A DNA stretch of 17,314 nt from RBG-16-66-20 sp035517595 (GTDB lineage Bacteria; Pseudomonadota; Gammaproteobacteria; Burkholderiales; SG8-39): the NCBI GenBank assembly GCA_035517595.1, contig DATIYN010000180.1:1-17314 (forward strand), written 5' to 3'. The position numbers were made by a program, and so were the translations under genes. Shown here one piece after another: positions 6,981-13,449 of this stretch. The notes under the pieces are model-generated. The model saw only the letters and a program-made list of their open reading frames with translations. It did not search any database and was not told where the DNA came from. Position 1 is the first letter of the stretch. Every line of letters begins with the position of its first letter.

Positions 6981-7007
6981 ACGCACGCGCGAGGCCGGTG
7001 GCGAGCT

Positions 7008-8900
7008 TCATCGCGGCGCGAAGATCTCGCCAAGCAAGTCGGACGTACCGGGTAGCCGCTCGAGCGCCGGGTAGCGCAGGCCGTCGCGGTAGTCAATGCG
7101 CACGCTGCGGAACTGTTCGCCGTCCTGTACCAGCAGCTCAATCGGGTGCTTGCCGTCGCGGTTCGCGCCAATTGCCTCGGCGAGGCGCTCGGGCTTGTAG
7201 CTGACGCCGTTGACGGCCACCAGCGTCAGCCCGGGTGCGAGGCCTGCACGGTAGGCGGCGCCGTTCCACAGTACGTCGGTGAGCTTGTGTCCTTCGGTGT
7301 TGATGCGCAACCCGATTGAGTAACCGAAGTCGCTGATCTTGTATTCCGCGTTCTGCGCCTTCGCATCCTCGCTCTCCTTCTCGGAGTAGGTGAGCTTCCA
7401 GCCGCTTCGCGCCAACCCGTCGAGCGGCGCGTGCTCATGGGTGTCGAGCCGCTCCCGAAGGAACCGTGCCCAGTCGTAAGGCAGCACCGCTGCGAGCGAC
7501 TGCACCATGTCTTCGAAGCGGTAGGTCAGCGGTCCCCGCTCGCCGTCGCTCACGCCGAAGAAGTCGGCAGCGAAATTGTCGAGCGAGCGCTGGCCGCCGG
7601 TTTTCTCGCGGATCAGCGTGTCGGCATCGAGCCAGATCAGGGCCGATTCGTCATAGTAGTCGGAGCCGCGCTGCCAATCGGGCCACTGCGCGCTGCGGCG
7701 CTCGCCGAACGTCGCCTGGTTGGTGGTGTCCTGTAGGTCGCGCCACGCGCGCCCGCTGCGGTGTTCGGCCCATGCTGCGGCATAGGCAAGGCTCAGGCGC
7801 GATTGTTCGACGGTGGCCAGTCCGCTGCGCGCGGTCAGCACGCGGCCCCAGTACTGCGTCTGCCCTTCGTAGACCCAGAGCAGCGTGTCCTGCATGGGGG
7901 TGTTGTAGTCCGGCGTGGTTAGATCGGCCGGCCGGCGGAACTTGCCGTTCCACGAGTGGGTGAACTCGTGCGGCAGAAGGCTGCGTGCGCGGATGCCCTT
8001 GTCCCAGTCCTTGAAGTAGCTGGTCTTAACAGCGTTCTCGCTGGACTCGTGGTGCTCCAATCCGATGCCGCCCAGTGTTTCGCTGAGCCAAAGCAGGAAA
8101 TCGTAATGGTCGAAATGGCGTGAACGGAACAGCCGGTCCGCCTGTTCGACGAGCCGCCGGTGCGCCGCCCATTGCGCGTCCGCAGCCTCCAGCTGTTGCG
8201 GTTCATCGGCAAACAGGTGCAGCACGACCGGGCGCGCGGCACTCGGCGCGTCGAGGTCGACCCGCCGGTAGTTGCGCCCGGCGGCCAGCGGTGAGTCGAT
8301 CAGCGCTTCCAGCGTCACCGGCCCAAAGCGCCACCATCCGTTAGCGTCCGCACCGCCGCGCAACGCTCCGGCATACTGCCAGCCCGCCGGCAGCTTGACG
8401 CTGGGCTGCACCGCGATTGCCGAGGCCGGCGTACCGGCGGGGTAGAGGACCACCTCGTTCCACTCAAGGTCGAGCATTACCGGAGTGAGGACGACGCGCC
8501 CAGCGCCCTTGTTCGTCGGCGTCAGGCGCTGGAAGTCGACATCGATCGTCTGCACGCCAGCGGGCACGTCGACTCGGAAGCGGTAGGGGTCCAGCGTATC
8601 GCGCTGCCAGGCGAGCGGCCCGCCGCCGGCGGTGACGCGCAGTCCTGCGATGCTGGCGATGTCGCCCGACGGCCCGTGCGTGCCGGGCAGCCACTTCGGG
8701 TACTGCAATGTCAGCGGCCCCGGCTGTACCGGGAGTGTTTCGTGCACGCCGAACACCCTGTGATCGAGATCAGTTGTGTCGACCTCCAAGCGGATCACGC
8801 CGGGGGACGAGGGATCGGCAATCGCAGTCGCTGGGCCGGCAAGCGCGGCAGCGAGGGCCATAGCCGACAAGGACCGCAACCGAACCATGCGCGGCGGCAT
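7008..8900 (-). CDS. Secreted M61-family metallopeptidase (glycyl aminopeptidase type) with PDZ domain
   Basis: 630 residues from the ATG at 8900, chosen because TTGGAG lies just upstream; an ATG at 8924 would add 8 residues before the signal peptide. The N-terminus (MVRLRSLSAMALAAALAGPATAIA, from residue 5, shown in part) is a Sec signal, so the enzyme acts in the periplasm or outside. Residues about 35-215 form the N-terminal beta domain of the M61 family. The catalytic domain has GGIGLEHHESS (277-287), the zinc motif HEFTH (H311, E312, H315) and E345 in the VYEGQTQYWG segment as likely third ligand. A PDZ domain (about 526-602, GYSIGLRI... GAAYRAGLAPG) follows. Known members release N-terminal glycine or alanine from peptides. 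All key residues are present, so it should be active. It is a lone minus-strand gene in the segment inserted before ppsR; there is no partner peptidase or transporter nearby. Confidence 0.9.
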   Translation of the reverse strand: MPPRMVRLRSLSAMALAAALAGPATAIADPSSPGVIRLEVDTTDLDHRVFGVHETLPVQPGPLTLQYPKWLPGTHGPSGDIASIAGLRVTAGGGPLAWQRDTLDPYRFRVDVPAGVQTIDVDFQRLTPTNKGAGRVVLTPVMLDLEWNEVVLYPAGTPASAIAVQPSVKLPAGWQYAGALRGGADANGWWRFGPVTLEALIDSPLAAGRNYRRVDLDAPSAARPVVLHLFADEPQQLEAADAQWAAHRRLVEQADRLFRSRHFDHYDFLLWLSETLGGIGLEHHESSENAVKTSYFKDWDKGIRARSLLPHEFTHSWNGKFRRPADLTTPDYNTPMQDTLLWVYEGQTQYWGRVLTARSGLATVEQSRLSLAYAAAWAEHRSGRAWRDLQDTTNQATFGERRSAQWPDWQRGSDYYDESALIWLDADTLIREKTGGQRSLDNFAADFFGVSDGERGPLTYRFEDMVQSLAAVLPYDWARFLRERLDTHEHAPLDGLARSGWKLTYSEKESEDAKAQNAEYKISDFGYSIGLRINTEGHKLTDVLWNGAAYRAGLAPGLTLVAVNGVSYKPERLAEAIGANRDGKHPIELLVQDGEQFRSVRIDYRDGLRYPALERLPGTSDLLGEIFAPR

Positions 8901-9092
8901 GCAGTGCTCCAAGAAGAAGATCATGCACGATAACGCAAGCCTGCAGGACGCGTCGATGCCTCGGATACCGTCCTAGTTCGGAAGTCATTCACTTGCTCTT
9001 GAGGGTAGCAATCGCCGCACTTCGATGACCGCTCCTGGCCGATAGCGGTCATTCCCGTGGGCGCGCCTGGGCGCGCCGGAATCCCTGTTCCT
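8901..9092. other. Intergenic stretch between ppsR and the M61 gene
   Basis: 192 bp between the ppsR stop and the M61 start, both on the minus strand. It should hold the M61 promoter and any ppsR terminator. I see no convincing -35/-10 pair. It does contain hairpin copy 4 (9025-9052) and, closer to ppsR, two GGCGCGCC palindromes at 9060-9067 and 9070-9077, which can pair with each other as a tight GC-only stem 16-33 bases past the ppsR stop. Neither hairpin is followed by a T-tract on the minus strand. Confidence 0.5.
9025..9052. repeat. ATGACCGCT/AGCGGTCAT hairpin, copy 4
   Basis: A perfect 9-bp inverted repeat (ATGACCGCT at 9025-9033, AGCGGTCAT at 9044-9052) around a 10-base loop containing GGCC. 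It shares its core TGACCGCT/AGCGGTCA with the hairpin at 5924-5957, and these two complete copies lie near the outer edges of the 5903-9092 segment. It sits 40 bases past the ppsR stop, so it could also act in ppsR transcript termination. Confidence 0.78.
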
Positions 9093-9917
9093 CTAATAGA
9101 CGTGCCGCTCGATCCTGAGCTCGCGCAGGATCGTCGTGGCGATCTCCTCGATCGATTTCGCGGTTGAGTTGATCGAGCGGATTCCTTCGCGCTTCATGAG
9201 CGACTCGGCCTGCTCGACCTCCATCCGGCAGTTGGCCGGGTCCGCATACTGGCTGCCGGGCCGGCGCTCGCGGCGGATCTCGTGCAGCCGCTCGGAGGCG
9301 ATCGTCAGGCCGTAGAGCTTCGCCTTGTAGGACTGCAGCGCCTCGGGCAGCTTGCGGCGCTCGAAATCCTCCGGGATCAGCGGATAGTTGGCCGCCTTCA
9401 CGCCGAACTGCAGCGCGAGATAGAGGCTCGTCGGCGTCTTGCCGCTGCGCGAGACGCCGACCAGGATCACGTCCGCGTCGCCGAGCTCGCGGTGCGAGGC
9501 GCCGTCGTCGTGCGCCATCGCGAAGTTGACCGCCTCGATGCGCTGCTTGTACTCCTGCTTGTCCATGGCGCTGTGCGAGCGGCCGATGGTGTGGCTCGAG
9601 CGGATGCCGAGCCCGGACTCGAGCGGTCCGATGAAGGCCTCGAAGAAATCCACGAACAGGGCGTTCGCGCGCCGCACGACCTCGCGCACGTCGCCGTTCA
9701 CCAGCGTCGAGAACACGATCGGCTGGCCGTTGCCGCGCAGCGACTCGCGCTCGATGCGCCCGAGGCATTCCTCGGCCTTGTCCACGTTGTCGACGAAGGG
9801 CATCGTGATCTGGTCGAAGTCCACGCCCTCGAATTGCGTCAGCAGGCTGTGGCCGAGCATCTGCGCGGTGATGCCGGTGCCGTCGGAGACGAAGAACACG
9901 GTGCGGCGCTGCGTCAT
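9093..9917 (-). CDS. ppsR: PEP synthase regulatory protein (kinase/pyrophosphorylase, DUF299)
   Basis: 274 residues, normal for PSRP. This bifunctional enzyme inactivates PEP synthase by ADP-dependent phosphorylation of a Thr near its catalytic His, and reactivates it by Pi-dependent dephosphorylation. The N-terminal FFVSDGTGITAQMLGHSLL (8-26) and GIRSSHTIGRSHSAMD (104-119) are hallmark segments, and the P-loop GVSRSGKTPTSLYLA (154-168) binds the nucleotide. The C-terminal half has YGLTIASERLHEIRRERRPGS and the closing SINSTAKSIEEIATTIL helix. It diverges from its target gene ppsA with only 20 bp between the two ATGs, which strongly supports the pairing. In relatives it normally lies directly beside the rnhB-linked methyltransferase gene; here 3.2 kb separates them. 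Confidence 0.95.
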   Translation of the reverse strand: MTQRRTVFFVSDGTGITAQMLGHSLLTQFEGVDFDQITMPFVDNVDKAEECLGRIERESLRGNGQPIVFSTLVNGDVREVVRRANALFVDFFEAFIGPLESGLGIRSSHTIGRSHSAMDKQEYKQRIEAVNFAMAHDDGASHRELGDADVILVGVSRSGKTPTSLYLALQFGVKAANYPLIPEDFERRKLPEALQSYKAKLYGLTIASERLHEIRRERRPGSQYADPANCRMEVEQAESLMKREGIRSINSTAKSIEEIATTILRELRIERHVY

Positions 9918-9937
9918 GGCGGCTAAAATAGCAAGGA
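9918..9937. promoter_or_regulatory. 20-bp divergent ppsR/ppsA start region with TAAAAT
   Basis: The two start codons are 20 bases apart, so control signals must overlap both genes. TAAAAT at 9924-9929 resembles a -10 box for ppsA; it would start transcription at or next to the ppsA ATG (9938), giving a leaderless or near-leaderless message. On the other strand TATTTT (9925-9930) is similarly placed for ppsR. AAGGA (9933-9937) touches the ppsA ATG directly, too close for a normal Shine-Dalgarno. No good -35 box was found, so promoters further inside either gene remain possible. Confidence 0.35.
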
Positions 9938-12373
9938 ATGCACGTGGCGTGGCTCAAGGATTTGCGCATGGCCGACCTGCCCCGGGTCGGCGGCAAGAAT
10001 GCTTCCCTCGGCGAGATGATCGGCGGCCTCGCCGCGGCCGGCGTGCGCGTGCCCGGGGGCTTCGCCACCACGGCCGCCGCCTTCAACGCCTTCCTCGCCG
10101 CCGGCGGCCTGGACCGCCGGATCGCGGAGCGCATCCGGTCGCTCGACCCGGCCGACGTGCAGGCGCTCGCCCGCTGCGGCGCCGAGATCCGCGGCTGGAT
10201 CGAGACGGCGCAGATTCCGGCCGAAATAGAGCAAGAAATACGTTCTTATTATCATAAGCTTGTGGATGAATCCTCAAGCGATGTCTCGTTCGCCGTCCGC
10301 TCCTCGGCCACGGCCGAAGACTTGCCCGACGCCTCCTTCGCGGGCCAGCAGGAGACGTTCCTGAACATCCGGGGCGCCGACCAGGTCCTGGCCGCGGTCC
10401 GGCGGGTCTACGCCTCCCTGTACAACGACCGGGCGATTTCCTACCGCGCGCACCACGGCTTCGAGCACGGCAGCGTGGCGATCTCGGCGGCGGTCCAGCG
10501 CATGGTGCGCAGCGACCTGGGCGCAAGCGGCGTGATGTTCACGCTGGACACCGAGTCGGGCTTCCGCGACGCGGTGTTCATCACCTCGTCCTGGGGCCTG
10601 GGCGAGATGGTGGTCCAGGGCGCCGTCAACCCGGACGAGTTCTACGTGCACAAGCCGATGCTCGAGGCGGGCAGGCCCGCGATCCTGCGCCGGCGCCTGG
10701 GCAGCAAGCTGCAGAAGATGGTGTTCGCCGCCGAGGCCTCGGCCGGCAAGTCGGTGCGCACCGAGGACGTGTCGCCGGCCGACCGCGACCGCTTCTCGCT
10801 CACCGACGCGGAGGTGATCGAGCTCGCGCGCACGGCCTGCCTCATCGAGAAGCACTACGGGCGCCCGATGGACATCGAGTGGGGCCGGGACGGCCGGGAC
10901 GGCAGCCTGCACGTGCTGCAGGCGCGCCCGGAGACCGTGCGCTCGCGCAAGAAGCCCGGCGCGGAGGAGCGCTACCGGTTGAACGGAACGGGCACGGTGC
11001 TCGCGAGCGGACGCGCGATCGGCCACAAGATCGGCGCCGGCCCGGTCAAGATCGTGCGCGACGCCTCGAAGATGCAGAGCGTCAGGAAGGGCGACGTGCT
11101 CGTCACCGACATGACCGACCCGAACTGGGAGCCGGTCATGAAGCTCGCCTCGGCGATCGTCACCAACCGCGGCGGGCGCACCTGCCATGCGGCGATCATC
11201 GCGCGCGAGCTGGGCATCCCCGCGGTGGTCGGCTGCGGCGACGCGACGCAGGCGCTCGCGGCCGCGAGCGCGGTGACGGTGTCCTGCGCGGAGGGCGACA
11301 CCGGCAACGTCTACGAGGGCAGCCTGGCGTTCGAAGTCACGACCGCGGAGCACGGCGAGCTGCCCCGGATCCCGGTGAAGATCGCGATGAACATCGGCAA
11401 TCCGCAGCTCGCCTTCGGCTTCGCGCAGCTGCCGAACGCGGGCGTGGGCCTGGCGCGGCTGGAGTTCGTCATCAACAACGAGATCGGCGTGCATCCCAAG
11501 GCCTGCCTCGACTGGCCGCAGCTGCCGGCCGGGCTCAAGGCGCAGGTCGAGCGCGCCGCGCGAGGCTACGCCGACCCGCGAACGTTCTTCCGCGAGAAGC
11601 TCGTCGAGGGCGTGGCGACGATCGCCGCCGCCTTCTGGCCCAAGCCGGTGATCGTGCGCCTGTCGGACTTCAAGTCGAACGAGTACCGCAAGCTGGTGGG
11701 CGGCGAGCGCTACGAGCCGGAAGAGGAGAACCCGATGCTCGGCTTCCGCGGCGCCTCGCGCTATGTGGCGCCGGACTTCGCGGCCTGCTTCGAGATGGAA
11801 TGCGCGGCGCTGCGCAAGGTGCGCAACGAGCTGGGCCTGACCAACGTCGAGATCATGGTGCCGTTCGTGCGCACCGTGCGCGAGGCCGTCGAGGTCGTGG
11901 CGCTCCTGAAGAAGAACGACCTCGAACGCGGACAGAACGGCCTTCGCGTCATCATGATGTGCGAGCTGCCGTCGAACGCGATCCTCGCGGAGGAATTCCT
12001 CGAGCATTTCGACGGCTTCTCGATCGGCTCGAACGACCTCACGCAGCTCACGCTCGGCCTGGACCGCGATTCGGGCCTGGTGGCGGCCGCCTTCGACGAG
12101 CGCGACGGCGCCGTCAAGGCGCTGCTCGGCATGGCGATCCGCGCCTGCCGCAAGCAGGGCAAGTACGTCGGCATCTGCGGGCAGGGCCCGTCCGACCATC
12201 CCGATTTCGCGCGCTGGCTCATGGCGCAGGGCATCGAGAGCCTGTCGCTCAACCCGGACACCGTGGTGTCCACCTGGCTCGCGCTCGCGGCGGACGCTAG
12301 CGCCGGCGCAGCAGGCGGGTCTTCTCCCGCTGCCACTCCTTCTCGCGCTCCGACGCCCGCTTATCGTGCTTGA
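9938..12373 (+). CDS. ppsA: Phosphoenolpyruvate synthase with C-terminal extension
   Basis: 811 residues (E. coli 792). It makes PEP, AMP and Pi from pyruvate and ATP for gluconeogenesis. An N-terminal ATP-grasp domain (about 1-345: VGGKNASLGEM, FAVRSSATAEDLPDASFAGQQETFL, LGEMVVQGAVNPDEFYVHKP) is followed by the phosphohistidine swivel domain GGRTCHAAIIARELGIPAVVG with catalytic H417. T415 is the site PpsR would phosphorylate, by analogy with E. coli T419/H421. The C-terminal PEP/pyruvate barrel has MCELPSNAILAEEF, SIGSNDLTQLTLGLDRDS and catalytic C747 (GICGQGPSD). Homologues usually end near the TWLALA segment; here about 27 more Ala/Ser/Pro-rich residues follow, encoded over the antisense of smpB. 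An AT-rich patch covers residues about 95-108. The start is the first ATG after an in-frame TAG. Confidence 0.95.
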   Translation: MHVAWLKDLRMADLPRVGGKNASLGEMIGGLAAAGVRVPGGFATTAAAFNAFLAAGGLDRRIAERIRSLDPADVQALARCGAEIRGWIETAQIPAEIEQEIRSYYHKLVDESSSDVSFAVRSSATAEDLPDASFAGQQETFLNIRGADQVLAAVRRVYASLYNDRAISYRAHHGFEHGSVAISAAVQRMVRSDLGASGVMFTLDTESGFRDAVFITSSWGLGEMVVQGAVNPDEFYVHKPMLEAGRPAILRRRLGSKLQKMVFAAEASAGKSVRTEDVSPADRDRFSLTDAEVIELARTACLIEKHYGRPMDIEWGRDGRDGSLHVLQARPETVRSRKKPGAEERYRLNGTGTVLASGRAIGHKIGAGPVKIVRDASKMQSVRKGDVLVTDMTDPNWEPVMKLASAIVTNRGGRTCHAAIIARELGIPAVVGCGDATQALAAASAVTVSCAEGDTGNVYEGSLAFEVTTAEHGELPRIPVKIAMNIGNPQLAFGFAQLPNAGVGLARLEFVINNEIGVHPKACLDWPQLPAGLKAQVERAARGYADPRTFFREKLVEGVATIAAAFWPKPVIVRLSDFKSNEYRKLVGGERYEPEEENPMLGFRGASRYVAPDFAACFEMECAALRKVRNELGLTNVEIMVPFVRTVREAVEVVALLKKNDLERGQNGLRVIMMCELPSNAILAEEFLEHFDGFSIGSNDLTQLTLGLDRDSGLVAAAFDERDGAVKALLGMAIRACRKQGKYVGICGQGPSDHPDFARWLMAQGIESLSLNPDTVVSTWLALAADASAGAAGGSSPAATPSRAPTPAYRA

Positions 12374-12740
12374 GCTTGCCGCGGGCAAGCGCGATCTGCA
12401 GCTTGATGCGGCCCTTCGAGTAGTGCAGGTCGAGGGGGATCAGCGTGTAGCCGCGCTGCTCGACCTTGCCGATCAGGCGCCGGATCTCCTCGGCGCGCAT
12501 CAGCAGCTTGCGCGTGCGCATCGGGTCGGCCTTGACGTGCGTGGAGGCCGCGAGCAGCGGGCTGATGTGGGCGCCGAGCAGCCACAGCGCCCCCTTGTCG
12601 ACGATCACGTAGGCGTCGCCGATCTGCGCTCGACCCGCGCGGATCGCCTTCACCTCCCAGCCCTCGAGCACCAGGCCGGCTTCGTAGCGTTCCTCGACGA
12701 AGTAGTCGTGGAAGGCCTTGCGGTTCTCTACGATCGACAT
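12297..12740 (-). CDS. smpB: SsrA-binding protein SmpB
   Basis: 147 residues, slightly short of the usual 150-160. SmpB binds tmRNA and brings it to stalled ribosomes for trans-translation. It has the OB-fold sequence typical of the family: NRKAFHDYFVEERYEAGLVLEGWEVKAIRAGR, YVIVDKGALWLLGAHISPL, then HVKADPMRTRKLLMRAEEI and GYTLIPLDLHYSKGRIKLQIALARGKLKHDKR (long stretches abridged here). The C-terminal basic tail (about 125-147, many K, R and E) enters the mRNA channel of the ribosome. Its 3' end overlaps the 3' end of ppsA by 77 bases on opposite strands, and its start diverges from ratA across 17 bp. No tmRNA gene (ssrA) was seen in the window. Confidence 0.95.
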   Translation of the reverse strand: MSIVENRKAFHDYFVEERYEAGLVLEGWEVKAIRAGRAQIGDAYVIVDKGALWLLGAHISPLLAASTHVKADPMRTRKLLMRAEEIRRLIGKVEQRGYTLIPLDLHYSKGRIKLQIALARGKLKHDKRASEREKEWQREKTRLLRRR

Positions 12741-12757
12741 CGCGGCCGGATTCTCCC

Positions 12758-13192
12758 ATGAAGCGCATCGCGCGCTCGGCGATCGTCGACTGCAGCGCCG
12801 AGGCCTTCTACGCGCTCGTCGAGGACATCGAGGCCTACCCCGCGTTCCTGCCCTGGTGCGCGGCCGCCGAAGTGCGCGAGCGCGCGCCCGGGCGCACCGT
12901 GGCCACGCTCACGCTCGCCGCCAAGGGCCTGCGCCAGTCGTTCACCACCGAGAACGCCAACCAGCCGGGCCGCTCGATCGCGATGCGCCTGCTCGAGGGC
13001 CCGTTCCGCCGCTTCGCGGCGACCTGGCACTTCACGCCGCTCGCGCCGCACGCCGCCAAGGTCGAGTTCGCGCTCGAATACGAGTTCTCCGGCCGGCTGG
13101 TCGCAGGCGTGCTCGGGCCGGTCTTCAACAGGCTCGCCGACCGCACGGTCGACGCATTCGTTCGCCGGGCCCACTCGCGCGCGCATGGCTAG
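12758..13192 (+). CDS. ratA: RatA/Coq10-type START-domain protein
   Basis: 144 residues, the family length. It is a single polyketide-cyclase/START (SRPBCC) domain with SAEAFYALVEDIEAYPAFLPWC at the start, AAKGLRQSFTTEN in the middle, and a final amphipathic helix (LGPVFNRLADRTVDAFVRRA). Two roles are reported for this family: binding ubiquinone (Coq10), and, in E. coli, RatA interfering with 50S subunit association. The sequence does not decide between them. Its placement between smpB and rnfH (E. coli ratB) matches E. coli. The ATG has no clear Shine-Dalgarno. The rnfH gene overlaps its end by 8 bases. Confidence 0.92.
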   Translation: MKRIARSAIVDCSAEAFYALVEDIEAYPAFLPWCAAAEVRERAPGRTVATLTLAAKGLRQSFTTENANQPGRSIAMRLLEGPFRRFAATWHFTPLAPHAAKVEFALEYEFSGRLVAGVLGPVFNRLADRTVDAFVRRAHSRAHG

Positions 13193-13442
13193 GCTGCGCG
13201 TGGAGGTCGTCTACGCGCTCGCCGGCCGGCAGGACATCGTGCGCCTCGCGCTCGAGGAGGGCGCGACCGCGGGCGACGCCGCGCGTCTGAGCGGCCTGCC
13301 GGCGGGCGGCTTGCGCCTCGGCATCGGGGGAAAGCCGGTGCCCGCGGGCAGGGTGCTGCGCGACGGCGACCGCGTCGAGCTGCTGCGGCCGCTCGCGGCC
13401 GATCCCGGGGAAGCGCGGCGCCGGCGCGCGCGCCGGCGCTAG
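13185..13442 (+). CDS. rnfH: RnfH family ubiquitin-like protein (UPF0125)
   Basis: 85 residues. A small beta-grasp (ubiquitin-like) protein: RLRVEVVYALAGRQDIVRLALEEGATAGDAAR then LRLGIGGKPVPAGRVLRDGDRVELLRPL (abridged), the pattern of the RnfH family. The name comes from rnf clusters in some bacteria, but the gene commonly sits beside ratA, as here, and its biochemical role is not established. It ends in ADPGEARRRRARRR, an unusually Arg-rich tail, and the bases encoding that tail form a perfect 22-bp palindrome. It overlaps ratA by 8 bases, indicating co-translation, and converges on the DUF4124 gene with a gap of 7 bases. Confidence 0.9.
   Translation: MARLRVEVVYALAGRQDIVRLALEEGATAGDAARLSGLPAGGLRLGIGGKPVPAGRVLRDGDRVELLRPLAADPGEARRRRARRR
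13418..13439. repeat. 22-bp perfect GC-only palindrome at the end of rnfH
   Basis: A self-complementary run of only G and C centred between 13428 and 13429, immediately before the rnfH stop codon (TAG at 13440-13442). It can fold into a strong hairpin in both transcripts of the convergent pair rnfH and DUF4124, so a bidirectional terminator stem is possible. No T-tract is present on either side. Part of the symmetry may simply come from clustered CGC/GCG Arg and Ala codons. Confidence 0.45.
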
Positions 13443-13449
13443 CGCGGCG

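Larger units (their letters stand above)
6594..7007. other. 414-bp gene-free stretch with repeats and lower GC
   Basis: Lies between the start of the small secreted gene (minus) and the end of the M61 gene (minus). No convincing coding frame was found; the short open frames here lack any protein-like pattern. It holds a 7-bp inverted repeat CATTGCG/CGCAATG (6628-6634 and 6659-6665), which could be an operator or hairpin upstream of the secreted gene. It also holds two half copies of the TGACCGCT motif 35 bp apart, and an inverted pair of 40-bp repeats (6761-6800 and 6941-6980). Base composition resembles the secreted gene rather than the flanking operons. It looks like debris or scaffolding of a mobile sequence. 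No promoter for the secreted gene could be assigned with confidence. Confidence 0.6.

Noticed and set aside
5924..9052. Integron attC sites or a CRISPR array
   Set aside because: The palindromes lack the RYYYAAC/GTTRRRY core sites, no integrase or cas gene is present, and spacing is irregular.
10274..12388. 704-residue minus-strand open frame across ppsA
   Set aside because: Antisense shadow of ppsA; composition bias typical of a GC-rich reverse frame, no recognisable domain.
12758..13442. RatA-RnfH (RatAB) as a genuine toxin-antitoxin system
   Set aside because: The pair sits in the conserved housekeeping context beside smpB, is widespread, and nothing in the sequence indicates antitoxin function for RnfH.
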